Assembly (NCBI GenBank): GCA_000961725.1 | Contig: LADS01000066.1 | Span: 1 to 64,000, forward strand | Reading direction: 5' to 3' | DNA from: Desulfobulbaceae bacterium BRH_c16a | GTDB taxonomy: Bacteria; Desulfobacterota; Desulfobulbia; Desulfobulbales; Desulfocapsaceae | DNA: 64,000 nucleotides | In this document: piece by piece, positions 55,186 through 63,218 of the stretch | Position numbering within the stretch: position 1 is the stretch's first letter | Layout: every line of letters starts with the position of its first letter | The notes under the pieces: model-generated | The model's database searches: none | Told to the model about the DNA's origin: nothing | Seen by the model: the letters and a program-made list of their open reading frames with translations, nothing else | Program-made: the position numbers and the translations under genes

Positions 55186-55611
55186 TTAATGACCGTGTAC
55201 CTTAAAAGCATTCAATTCGGTTATATATGACACATGATCCTCTTTTAACTCGACAAACTCTATTCCAACCCTGAAGCCGTTGTCAAAATTACTGGAGTTT
55301 TTCACCACTGCTTTTGAGGTCACTTTTCGTTTCCCGAGAAAAAAACCCACATTAACATGGGCATCATCCTCGATTTTACTATCCACAACAACAGCTAAAC
55401 CTCGCGGAGATATGTCAAGTAACTTACCTGTTTTACTAAATGTTTTCGAAACTATTTTTACCGGTATAAGCTTCACTTCGAAAAGCCGGTACAAAACGCT
55501 ATTCGATATTCTTACCCATGCTCTTTTTCCAAGTGGATTTTCCGGTGAATATTCCCAGTCGACCTCAAGATTTTCGAGGGATGGGATATCATCCCAATTT
55601 ACTTTCTTCAT
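55186..55611 (-). CDS. PilZ domain protein, paralogue B
   Basis: The 141-residue protein is a paralogue of the one at 51182-51616: MKKVNWDDIPSLENLEVDWE, RxxxR in LGKRAWVRISNSV and DISPRG in GKLLDISPRGLAVVV. The middle GFFLGKRKVTSKAVVKNSS is also shared. Both c-di-GMP motifs are present. The GGAG site is 14 nt before the ATG, which is poor. Confidence 0.85.
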   Translation of the reverse strand: MKKVNWDDIPSLENLEVDWEYSPENPLGKRAWVRISNSVLYRLFEVKLIPVKIVSKTFSKTGKLLDISPRGLAVVVDSKIEDDAHVNVGFFLGKRKVTSKAVVKNSSNFDNGFRVGIEFVELKEDHVSYITELNAFKVHGH

Positions 55612-56264
55612 CAAATGAACTACAACTCCGGCACACTTTATATCTGTAAAATTAACCTCTCCAGGAATTTTATATCACTACAGGCAGGAAAACAAGGTTT
55701 GCCCTCCATAAACATCTTTTTGACTGTGCCCCACTTCCACTCGGAATTGTTTCGAGTTTGTCACGAAAAGACTGCACTCACCCCTTTTCACGTTGTTGCA
55801 GCCACCTATGACCTCTTGCTGTCAGGGCGATAACGCTGGGTCTGGCTGCGAGGCGCATCTGGCTGGGTGCGGTCGATCCAGCTCTGCCAACATGCGCTTG
55901 AACGGGTCACGGCGGTTATCGAAGGCAAGCACGTACTGGGGCCATTCCCGTGAGATTCAGGAGGTGCAAAATGCCTTGGCCGCATCGCTTTCATCGAAAC
56001 AAGTAGGTCGATATTTTAGTTTTTTCGCCGACCAGACATCGATGGCGGATACCAGCCATGGCTTTTGTAATTGTTTTTTTAGATTTACTTGTATTTTTAA
56101 CTATTTTTATATAAAAATACTCATTTTGTGAAAATCCAATTGAATGAGCTGGACAAAACGACATACAACTATTTTGTTGTAAACAGCTTGAAAAATAACT
56201 ATTTTAAAAAATTTAAAAGCTATTGTAAGCATTTTTTCAAAATGATAACGATTTTTAGAGGAAA
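55612..56264. other. Decayed stretch ahead of the Fic island
   Basis: A minus-strand frame near 55880-55950 reads REWPQYVLAFDNRRDPFKRM, which looks like part of an old protein (unrecognised) broken by stops. 56090-56260 is strongly AT-rich, typical of a transferred-gene promoter; AGAGG precedes ATG 56265. Confidence 0.4.
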
Positions 56265-57773
56265 ATGACATTGGACACAACACAAAATCGTTTGGCGGGG
56301 TACGCTTTCTTGATAGACAAGCATCGGCTAAACGTAATACCAAACTGGCATGCATCATCGGTCAGCCAGACCGGAATGTTACGCTCGAACATTCAGGAAG
56401 GCCAAGTCGAGTCTGTCTATCCTCACTCTTATTGGCCGGGGGAGAGCACAGGGGATCATCTCGAATTCGCTTTGAAATACGATGGGGTCAACCTGGGCAT
56501 CCTCTTAGCCCTTTTCGAGGCAGTCCCAGAAGACGAAATTACAGGATGGATTTCCTCGAAGCCCACGGGAAAATACGCCCGGAGAATCTGGTTTCTGTTT
56601 GAATTAATAATCGGCAGAGAGCTCTCTCTGCCCAACCTGGCCAAGGGTAATTATATCGACCTCCTGGAACCGGAGCGTTATTACACTATTACTCCCGGAA
56701 GGCGTATACAACGCCAGCGGGTTATCGACAATCTACTGGGAGGACGATCTTTCTGCCCCATCATCCGGCGCACCGACAGACTGGTTGCCATGGAAAGCAT
56801 CGATCTGCGCCAACGCTGCGAGGAGATCGTTACCGGCTATTCCCCGGAACTGCTCAGAAGAGCCTTGACCTACCTCTACAGCAAGGAGACTAAGTCATCC
56901 TTTGAGATAGAGCATGTCAAGCCGAGCGCGTCCCGAATTGAGAAATTCATCGGCCTCCTGGAGATGGCGGAGCATAGAGATTTTTGCGAGAAGCCTTTGC
57001 TGATCGATGTCCAGAATCGCATCGTCGATCCCCGCTTCCGCGATGCCGATTACCGTTTGAGCCAAAACTACGTCGGGCAGTCAATTTCCTACCAGAGACA
57101 ACTCGTTCATTATGTCAGCCCGAAACCCGAGGATCTTGCAGGTCTCATGGATGGCCTGTTCGCTTCCCATCTCATGATGAAGAACGGCGCGGTCCTGGCC
57201 GTGATCCATGCCGCTGCGATCTCCTATGGATTTGTCTTCATGCACCCCTTTGAGGATGGAAACGGTCGTATCCACCGATTTCTCATCCACAATATCCTCT
57301 TCCTGCGTGGAGCAATTCCAAAAGGCCTTATGTTCCCGGTCTCCGCCGCTATGCTGAAAAACCCGGCGTTGTACGATCAATCTTTGGAATCGTTCTCAAC
57401 TCCACTGATGCGGCTGGTCGAATATGATTTGGACGACCTCGGCAAAATGACCGTGCCGAGCGACACCGGTCGATGGTACCGCTACATAGACATGACGACC
57501 CAGGCCGAAGCGCTGTTTGACTTTGTCGAACTCACCATTAAGCACGAACTGGTTGAGGAACTTAATTTTCTCGCCAGCTACGACAAGACCAAGCAGGCGA
57601 TTCAGGAAATCGTCGACATGCCCGACCGCCTGATCGATCTTTTTATCCAGCTCTGCTTACAAAGTGGAGGTCACCTTTCCGCTAGAAAACGTGAATCGTA
57701 TTTCAGTTTTCTGACCGATGATGAGTTGGCCCGCCTGGAAATTGCCGTCCGACAAGGATATGTGAGGGAATAA
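56265..57773 (+). CDS. Fic family protein, large
   Basis: The 502-residue protein has the catalytic Fic motif HPFEDGNGRIHRFLIHNI near residue 325 (His for catalysis, DGNGRxxR for ATP). No SxxxE(G/N) inhibitory motif is visible near it, unlike the two Fic proteins downstream, so its control may differ. Fic enzymes transfer AMP or other groups to target proteins. The AT-rich upstream region and a preceding frame-debris zone suggest transfer. AGAGGAAA precedes ATG 56265. Confidence 0.85.
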   Translation: MTLDTTQNRLAGYAFLIDKHRLNVIPNWHASSVSQTGMLRSNIQEGQVESVYPHSYWPGESTGDHLEFALKYDGVNLGILLALFEAVPEDEITGWISSKPTGKYARRIWFLFELIIGRELSLPNLAKGNYIDLLEPERYYTITPGRRIQRQRVIDNLLGGRSFCPIIRRTDRLVAMESIDLRQRCEEIVTGYSPELLRRALTYLYSKETKSSFEIEHVKPSASRIEKFIGLLEMAEHRDFCEKPLLIDVQNRIVDPRFRDADYRLSQNYVGQSISYQRQLVHYVSPKPEDLAGLMDGLFASHLMMKNGAVLAVIHAAAISYGFVFMHPFEDGNGRIHRFLIHNILFLRGAIPKGLMFPVSAAMLKNPALYDQSLESFSTPLMRLVEYDLDDLGKMTVPSDTGRWYRYIDMTTQAEALFDFVELTIKHELVEELNFLASYDKTKQAIQEIVDMPDRLIDLFIQLCLQSGGHLSARKRESYFSFLTDDELARLEIAVRQGYVRE

Positions 57774-57826
57774 CTCATCCAAGCTTTTCACACCCCAGTA
57801 TCCAGCCCTCAACCCGAGCCAGTGCC
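57774..57826. other. Short spacer after Fic gene
   Basis: Contains the start of an AlbA_2-type gene tail (see next entry). No separate gene. Confidence 0.3.
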
Positions 57827-57900
57827 GCCTTCTATGAGCGTCAGCGTTTAATTTATGCGCCAGCGCATAAAAAAACGCGCCAAACGCATAAATTATGTGC
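57827..57900 (+). repeat. Direct repeat copy 1: tail of an AlbA_2-type gene with palindromes
   Basis: About 74 bp, nearly identical to 61968-62040. In frame it encodes AFYERQR, the family C-terminal end, then YAPAHKKTRQTHKLCA. It holds two palindromes, TTTATGCGCCAGCGCATAAA and GCATAAATTATG-like. Its presence on both sides of the inner Fic pair suggests duplication or recombination between two copies of the same gene. Confidence 0.7.
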
Positions 57901-57904
57901 TCAA

Positions 57905-58115
57905 ACAATTGTTGGATATATGTAAACGATTGATAACCCCATCTACCACTGAGATATGAAGTATGTTCACTATTCCGAAATAATTTTTTGGAGGCATACC
58001 TGAACCCGGATTTGCCGACAAGACCTCTAAGGTCTTTGGGGATTTTGAATCGGAAGACGTAGCCAGAAGGAGTCTGGAACATATAGGCAGGTTGCCTTGA
58101 AACGAAAGAACCCAT
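57905..58115 (-). pseudogene. Integrase N-terminal remnant (phage-type tyrosine recombinase arm domain)
   Basis: On the minus strand the frame begins MGSFVSRQPAYMFQTPSGYV, then FRFKIPKDLRGLVGKSGFRY, a typical arm-binding domain of phage integrases, and then decays. No catalytic region follows; it is replaced by the repeat copy above. It marks the site of the integrated element now bounded by tmRNA 3'-end-like sequences. Confidence 0.75.
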
Positions 58116-58300
58116 TTTTGTCAGTAATATCAAGTTACTCAACCTATCTGATAATGAAATATTAAATTGCTTGCCTCAATCAGGTGAATATTATTGCTGG
58201 AAAGATGTAGAAGGCAATTTGAACTTTTCCAATACCTGATTTCCTTCCGGACCTCACCGGTATGTGTTAAAAAATTTTAGACTGGCTCAAACGGGAAAGA

Positions 58301-58347
58301 AAATAGCCGAAACAAAAGAGACACTTTCTCTTTAATTTCGGCTATTT
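58301..58347. terminator. Terminator-like hairpin beside tmRNA-like repeat
   Basis: AAATAGCCGAAA (58301-58312) pairs perfectly with TTTCGGCTATTT (58336-58347) over a 23-nt loop. Its place next to the 58351 repeat parallels the hairpin at 62822-62857, as if both were ssrA 3' ends plus terminator. Confidence 0.7.
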
Positions 58348-58350
58348 AAC

Positions 58351-58370
58351 TGGTGAAGGCGGCGACAGTC
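58351..58370 (-). repeat. tmRNA 3'-end-like sequence, degenerate copy
   Basis: TGGTGAAGGCGGCGACAGTC differs at three positions from the 62930-62953 copy TGGTGGAGGCGGCGGGAGTC. The latter is the minus-strand reading of the end of tmRNA (CTCCCGCCGCCTCCACCA), a common attachment site. No full ssrA gene follows here. Confidence 0.65.
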
Positions 58371-58406
58371 ATATTACTTGATCAAATGATTGTTATTATT
58401 TAATAT

Positions 58407-58580
58407 TTATTTGTGCTCAATTTTAATATACCGCAAAAAATACCGCCACATTTTATTCTTCCCGGATTTCATCAGAGCATTGCTGCCGAGTTCGCCGGCT
58501 CCAATGCCCTTGATCAGTACCTCTACTTGATCGGTTACTTGGTCGGTGGTCACTGCCTTACCGATGAATATCGATATCTA
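58407..58580 (-). pseudogene. AlbA_2-type gene tail remnant
   Basis: The minus strand encodes IGKAVTTDQVTDQVEVLIKG then GAGELGSNALMKSGKNKMWR, ending at a TAA at 58409. The TDQVTDQV run before a winged-helix-like end is typical of the C-terminus of AlbA_2/RecG-like regulators. The frame opens just after a TAG and has no start, so it is a tail only. Confidence 0.6.
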
Positions 58581-58688
58581 CCCCTTCCTAGGGTTGTTTC
58601 ATGCTTCCCGTCGCACCCTCTCGCCTTCATCAGTGATAAGACCGACAAGATATGACCAGAACTCGTCCGGTCTTGGCCCCATTCGCAG

Positions 58689-58880
58689 CTACGAATTAAT
58701 GCTGAAGGACAGCAGCTGATCGATCACCGTCGAAGGATTGGGATCACCCTCGGAGGCAATGGTTTCAATCAGGTTGCGCAAATCGGCCTCGGTAAATCCC
58801 TCGCGGCGATAGAAGAGATCCAGCAGCAGCGGGTAATACCGGGCAGCGAAACGAAAAAAACTTTGCGGATTGGCAGCCAT
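58689..58880 (-). pseudogene. Truncated hypothetical protein, N-terminal 63 residues
   Basis: The product MAANPQSFFRFAARYYPLLL, DLFYRREGFTEADLRNLIET, then STVIDQLL and a likely foreign end SFSINS. It looks like the N-terminus of a larger, probably DNA- or phage-defence-related protein, cut at about 58705. Starts 21 nt after the Fic gene stop, in the same operon direction. Identity not recognised. Confidence 0.45.
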
Positions 58881-58901
58881 TACCTTGTAATTTCAGTAAA
58901 T

Positions 58902-60026
58902 CTATTTGAACAATTGCAAGTAGTCATAATAGACATACATTTTACCCCGCTTGCCGCCGGTGATTTCTTTCAGAATCCCGAACTGTTCCAAATCGGCAAT
59001 CAATTTGTAAGCCGAAGCCGGAGAAATGTCCGCCACCTCTCCGACCTTGGCGGCGTCAATCATCGGTCGTTGATACAAATATTGGACAACCTTCTGGGCG
59101 TTTGCCGTTCTGCTCCCAAGAGTCTGGATCTGGGCCTCCACTTTTTTTTGCAGTTTGAGGATATTGTCAAAGGTCGTGATCCCGCTTTTCGCGGTTTCGA
59201 TGATACCTACAAGAAAAAACTTGAACCATTGCAGCAGGTCGTTCTTCTCTCGCACCCGCATAAGATTATCGTAATAGAGGCTGCGATTGCGCTCGAAAAA
59301 ATCCGACATATACAACACCGGCTGCTTCAATATTCCCTTACTGAACAGGTATAAGGTAATCAGTAAGCGCCCCACCCGGCCATTGCCATCCAGGAACGGA
59401 TGGATGGTCTCAAACTGGTAATGCACCAAAGCGATCTTCAACAGCTCCGGGAAATAGTGACTGTCGTTATGCAAAAACTTCTCAATATCACTGACAAGGT
59501 CGCTGACCGAAGCATGAACCGGTGGCACAAAGACCGCATCGTTGATCGTTGCTCCGCCGATCCAGTTCTGGCTGTGCCTGAAGTCCCCCGGTTGCTTGTG
59601 GGTGCCGCGCACGCCTTGCAGCAAGGTCTTGTGGGCCTCCCTGATTAATCGCGCCGAAAAGGGCAAGGTCTGCAACTTGGCAATCGTTTCATGCATCGCC
59701 GCCACATAGTTTTGCACCTCTTCCCAGTCATCCCGTTTATCCAGAGCAACATCCTCCTTTTCGAGAAGTGCCTCTTCCATATTGGTCTGGGTGCCTTCAA
59801 TCTTACTTGATTGGGTGGCCTCCTTCAGCACGTGCATCTTGATGAAGAGGTCGATATTGGGAATATAGTCCGAATACATATCCAGCCGCCCCAATTCCCG
59901 ATCCGCTTGACCAAGCAACTGAATCAACTCCATATTGTCAAGTCGCCAGGGACGATTGATCGGAGATGGCTGGAAGCTTTTATAATGTCCTTGCTGAATA
60001 TAACGACCGGATTGAAAGATTTTCAT
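58902..60026 (-). CDS. Fic family protein with C-terminal winged helix
   Basis: The 374-residue protein has the inhibitory motif SSKIEGTQTN near residue 77 (SxxxEG, class II Fic), the catalytic HPFLDGNGRVGRLLITLY near residue 206 and a C-terminal winged helix (RPMIDAAKVGEVADISPASA, YKLIADLEQFGILKEITG). This is the AMPylator family with self-inhibition and probable DNA binding. A triple 13-mer directly upstream (60066-60119) suggests autoregulation. Confidence 0.88.
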   Translation of the reverse strand: MKIFQSGRYIQQGHYKSFQPSPINRPWRLDNMELIQLLGQADRELGRLDMYSDYIPNIDLFIKMHVLKEATQSSKIEGTQTNMEEALLEKEDVALDKRDDWEEVQNYVAAMHETIAKLQTLPFSARLIREAHKTLLQGVRGTHKQPGDFRHSQNWIGGATINDAVFVPPVHASVSDLVSDIEKFLHNDSHYFPELLKIALVHYQFETIHPFLDGNGRVGRLLITLYLFSKGILKQPVLYMSDFFERNRSLYYDNLMRVREKNDLLQWFKFFLVGIIETAKSGITTFDNILKLQKKVEAQIQTLGSRTANAQKVVQYLYQRPMIDAAKVGEVADISPASAYKLIADLEQFGILKEITGGKRGKMYVYYDYLQLFK

Positions 60027-60065
60027 CAGAGCGAACTCATCGTGAAAGTAAAATAAGCTTGGCCT

Positions 60066-60119
60066 TTATTTTAGATTTTACGCCAAATCTAAAATAACAC
60101 AAGTCGTTATTTTAGATTT
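60066..60119. promoter_or_regulatory. Triple 13-mer operator upstream of the Fic gene
   Basis: TTATTTTAGATTT occurs at 60066-60078 and 60107-60119, and as its exact complement at 60085-60097. The first and inverted copies form a 13-bp perfect palindrome. Lies 40-93 nt before the Fic start (60026). Probable binding site of the winged helix of that Fic protein. Confidence 0.65.
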
Positions 60120-60285
60120 ACACGCAGACCGGTGCCCAGATGATGATCTCCCTTTACCCCCCACCACTACCACGCCTCCATGGGGGGGCGGCCATGGCGC
60201 TATAGGAGTGAAAATTGCGAAGAACTGGATGATCAGCGGTCTTCAGAGAAAGTATCAATATGTCTGGCTCAGATTTCGGCTTCGT

Positions 60286-61293
60286 TCATTGATTTTTCAA
60301 GGTGTACCGTCCAGTCTTTTTACCGCCGACTTTCTCAACCAGGCCGGCGTCAAGCAGCGGTCGCAACACATCCATTGCCCCTTGCCGGGATACTCCCAGA
60401 GCCTGCCAAATCTCTCCGGGGGCCATACTGCCGTGATCGCGCAACAGATGGAGAAGCTGTTCCTGCCGTGGGCGCAGGACTAGTTTTTCCGAAGACTTCA
60501 CTTGTAACGATTGGATACGCAGCCAGGCCTGCTCAAGCGTTTTTCGCAATCCCTCTGCACAGTATTCCAGCCAGGCTGTCATATCTTCTCCGGCATGGCG
60601 CACCCCCGCCAACGCGGCATAATACCTTGGCCGATCTTCCCAGTAGTATTCATCCACCGAAAAAATGTGATGGGTGTCAAAGCCACGTCGATACAGCTCC
60701 CACAAGGCAAGCGCTCGACCGGTGCGGCCGTTGCCATCGGCAAAGGGATGGATGGCCTCGAAGCGATAATGGAGAATGGCCGAGCTGAGGACCGGCGAGT
60801 GTTGTAGCGCGGCCGTGTTCCACCATTCCAGCAATTCAAACATCAAGCCCGAAACGGCAGCCGGTGCAGGAGGGAGATACTGCCCGACCCGCACACCAAT
60901 GTTGCGATATCGCCCGGCCTCGCCCTGGTCCATCACTTCTCCCGCCAGAATCCGGTGCAGCTCGAAGATGTCTTCATGATGGAGCGGAGTTTTTGCCGCG
61001 TTTTTTTCCAGGTAGCGCAGTCCGGCAAAATAATTGAGGACTTCCCGTTTATGTCGTGGACCGGATGACGACAACTCTCGGCCTTCCTCCAGGGCGCGAA
61101 CCTGCTCAAGGGTTAGCGGGTTCCCTTCGATGGCTGTCGAGGCATGGACATTGCGGGTGCGGGTGTCTTTCTGCAGGGCGGGAATCCAGACGAGATCCAC
61201 GACAGCGCTTTGAATCCTCTCGCGCAGAGCTGCTATTTGCTCAACTTCGGCCAGCAGTTGCGGGGAAATTATGAATTGAGGGATATAGGTCAT
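60286..61293 (-). CDS. Fic family protein with winged-helix end
   Basis: The 335-residue protein has the class II inhibitory motif STAIEGNPLTLEQV near residue 53, the catalytic HPFADGNGRTGRALALWE near residue 183, and a C-terminal winged helix (RPRQEQLLHLLRDHGSMAPG, EIWQALGVSRQGAMDVLRPL). Together with the other two it makes three Fic genes in 5 kb. Its start at 61293 has a weak AGG site. Sequence is distinct from the neighbouring Fic, so it is not a recent duplicate. Confidence 0.88.
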   Translation of the reverse strand: MTYIPQFIISPQLLAEVEQIAALRERIQSAVVDLVWIPALQKDTRTRNVHASTAIEGNPLTLEQVRALEEGRELSSSGPRHKREVLNYFAGLRYLEKNAAKTPLHHEDIFELHRILAGEVMDQGEAGRYRNIGVRVGQYLPPAPAAVSGLMFELLEWWNTAALQHSPVLSSAILHYRFEAIHPFADGNGRTGRALALWELYRRGFDTHHIFSVDEYYWEDRPRYYAALAGVRHAGEDMTAWLEYCAEGLRKTLEQAWLRIQSLQVKSSEKLVLRPRQEQLLHLLRDHGSMAPGEIWQALGVSRQGAMDVLRPLLDAGLVEKVGGKKTGRYTLKNQ

Positions 61294-61302
61294 GGGAAAA
61301 AC

Positions 61303-61572
61303 CTATTCGAAAGTCAAGTGTAAGTCAAGTTTTCTGTCAAGCTCTTCGAAAGATGACCAGTCTTCACTACCCACCTTGCCCGCTGTTGCATTCAATACAA
61401 CGAAGATGCCACAAGATATCAACGGGCCCACATAAGTGGATCGGGACAGGCGGTACAAAAACCGCTCCATGGCGTAATACCGAAGCAGCTCATTAAATGG
61501 CCTTTTGTCACTCTTGGGCCGATTGAGGAGTCGTTGCCGGGCCCGACTCTTCAATCTGGAAACATTGTTCAA
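61303..61572 (-). pseudogene. AbiEii-type nucleotidyltransferase toxin, N-terminal fragment
   Basis: The first 48 residues (LNNVSRLKSRARQRLLNRPK, FNELLRYYAMERFLYRLSRS) match the N-terminus of AbiEii toxins, whose usual FVLKGALLLRxW motif should follow. Instead the frame turns to an unrelated VGPLISCGIFVVLNATAG... end. The catalytic GS...DxD region is gone. No AbiEi antitoxin is seen. Ends 9 nt before the Fic gene start. Confidence 0.6.
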
Positions 61573-61608
61573 TCCCTCGCTTGAGAGCCGCCTGGAGGGT
61601 AGCCATGG

Positions 61609-62040
61609 TATACCGGTCGAGGCATCGACAGAATCTTCATGGGCATGTTGCGCTATGGCCGCCCGGCCCCGGACTTTTCCCGTTCCAATACAACCTCTGT
61701 TGTTCTGCAGTTAAGCAGCAGTGAAGGGGATATGGATTTCCTGGAGATTGTTCTGCGCGAAGAAGAACGAACCGGCAGGGCCATGCCCCTCGACAGCCTG
61801 ATTGCATTGTCCAGACTACGGACAGAGCGCCGACTGGCCATCCCCGATCTTGTTCCATAACGAGCTGAGGTAATGGAACTGTGCCGTATTACCAAGGACC
61901 AGGCTTATAAGGTCCTGAACCGGTAGAAAAAGAATGGGAAAATAAGGCTGAAAGGAGAACGCAAATCGCCTTTTATGAGCGTCAGTGTTAATATATGCGC
62001 CGGCGCATAAAAATACGCGCCAAGCGCATAAATTATGCGC
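61609..62040 (+). pseudogene. AlbA_2-type gene C-terminal remnant with in-frame stops
   Basis: The plus strand encodes YTGRGIDRIFMGMLRYGRPA then MDFLEIVLREEERTG, MPLDSLIALSRLRTERRLAI, and after a TAA, MELCRITKDQAYKVLNR (HTH), then TAG and GKIRLKGERKSPFM. It is the second half of an AlbA_2/RecG-like regulator, broken by at least two stops. Its tail overlaps repeat copy 2. Confidence 0.7.
61968..62040 (+). repeat. Direct repeat copy 2 (partner of 57827-57900)
   Basis: About 73 bp with roughly nine differences to copy 1, including the palindromes ATATGCGCCGGCGCATA and GCGCATAAATTATGCGC. Encodes the same tail, SPFMSVSV in place of AFYERQR owing to frame decay. Confidence 0.7.
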
Positions 62041-62205
62041 AATCACGATATGGGAAAGCAGGATGGAAGCATGAATAGAAAGCTCACAATACGGCTGAAG
62101 CCGCCCCAAGGGACGGCTTCGAATGCTCTTTTTACCCATGACAAACGAGCCTTTTCATGAAATATCAGGATGATACCGACACCCATAACGAATAAGGAGG
62201 GTGCC

Positions 62206-62532
62206 ATGTTGAAGGCACTAAAAAAATACGAATTTGAGCCTGATTACGCTACATCCCATGGGGCCACATTGCTGGAAGTCATGGAATCCTTGGAGATGAC
62301 CCAGAAAGAGCTGGCGGTAAGAACGGGGTTGACCGAGCGAACCTTGCCCCGCATTTTCAAAGGCAATCAACCGATCTCCCACGAGACCGCTAATCGGTTG
62401 GAATCAGTTACCCAAGTGCCGGCTGGAATGTGGAACAATCTCGAAGCGCAGTATCGTGAACAACTTGCCAAGCTTGAGGAAAGACAGCGACTTGATGCGG
62501 AAAAAACATGGCTCAAAACCATTCCCACCTGA
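62206..62532 (+). pseudogene. HigA-like HTH antitoxin, C-terminally truncated
   Basis: The 108-residue product starts MLKALKKYEFEPDYATSHGA and has an HTH_3 domain (MTQKELAVRTGLTERTLPRI, residues 30-60) typical of HigA/ImmA-linked antitoxins. The full-length versions have a further peptidase-like region; here the frame stops at EKTWLKTIPT, about residue 108. AGGAGG is 5 nt before ATG 62206. Whether the short form still binds DNA is unknown. Confidence 0.75.
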
Positions 62533-62649
62533 CCGGCAACTGGCATGTTTTTCGACATCTGACCAGAAAACTCGAATGGAGAGATTGATTTCGCAAGGCT
62601 ATCATAATCTATACACATAATTACCCCTGACCAACACCTTGGTAAATGG

Positions 62650-62841
62650 ATGGTTGAACTGCCGGACGGTTTACTGCAACAAGAACTTTCCCGTTCTTTC
62701 CCCTTACTCCAGGAAGTATCCCTACATCACAAATGGGTGTTAGAGTTTCAAATAAATAGTTTGACAAAGAGACAGTTTTCGGTATTGGAAAGTGCTGCTC
62801 TTGGGGCGAGAAGTGAGAAAGAAAAAGGGGCGACCAAATGA
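62650..62841 (+). CDS. Short ORF, possible gene tail
   Basis: MVELPDGLLQQELSRSFPLL then QEVSLHHKWVLEFQINSLTK, 63 residues; its end overlaps the terminator stem. No family recognised and no Shine-Dalgarno. May be the end of a longer lost gene. Confidence 0.25.
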   Translation: MVELPDGLLQQELSRSFPLLQEVSLHHKWVLEFQINSLTKRQFSVLESAALGARSEKEKGATK

Positions 62842-62857
62842 ATGGTCGCCCCTTTTT
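62822..62857. terminator. Bidirectional terminator
   Basis: A 15-bp perfect stem: AAAAAGGGGCGACCA (62822-62836) with its complement (62843-62857), 6-nt loop, T5 tail on both strands. Sits 73 nt outside the tmRNA-like repeat, as a tmRNA terminator would. Confidence 0.85.
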
Positions 62858-62929
62858 GTACTCTTATACTACCGACCGTTTACCGACCGGACTGACAGCT
62901 ACTAACTGCTTGATTTTATTACATAAAAA

Positions 62930-62953
62930 TGGTGGAGGCGGCGGGAGTCGAAC
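62930..62953 (-). repeat. tmRNA 3'-end sequence (attachment-site copy)
   Basis: TGGTGGAGGCGGCGGGAGTC GAAC is, on the minus strand, GTTCGACTCCCGCCGCCTCC ACCA, the T-arm and acceptor end of tmRNA including CCA. The sequence beyond 62953 does not continue as ssrA, so only the 3' end is here, as left by an integrating element. Confidence 0.7.
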
Positions 62954-63218
62954 ATTTGCCCGACCATGGCTCCCCTCAAGGTGTTGAAGATACTGATATT
63001 ACTTGGCTGATCCGTTTCAATTCATCTTCACGTGTGTACAGTCTGTGGACATAAAAACTAGCCTGAATTTGGCGAGGTGTCAACTACCGATTTTCAGAGA
63101 ATTTGCCATATTTGAAGCAGCAGTTGTATGTGGGCTTTTACCCCCAGGTAGCTTGTGAGTCATCTCAAAAACCTACACTGCCTCACTCCCCCTTTTCGAG
63201 GAAATCAGATACTTCTTA
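62954..63218. other. Non-coding stretch, possible decayed att arm
   Basis: No gene seen. TGATATTACTTG at 62992-63003 recurs (CATATTACTTG) right after the 58351 repeat, supporting common descent of the two sites. Confidence 0.35.

Noticed and set aside
55806..55994. 62-residue minus-strand ORF ahead of the Fic island
   Set aside because: A different frame over the same bases (REWPQYVLAFDNRRD) looks more protein-like but is broken; neither is a credible gene.
57841..62040. Integron attC-like sites at the palindromic repeats
   Set aside because: The palindromes lack the RYYYAAC and GTTRRRY ends, and the sequence codes for an AlbA_2-type tail.
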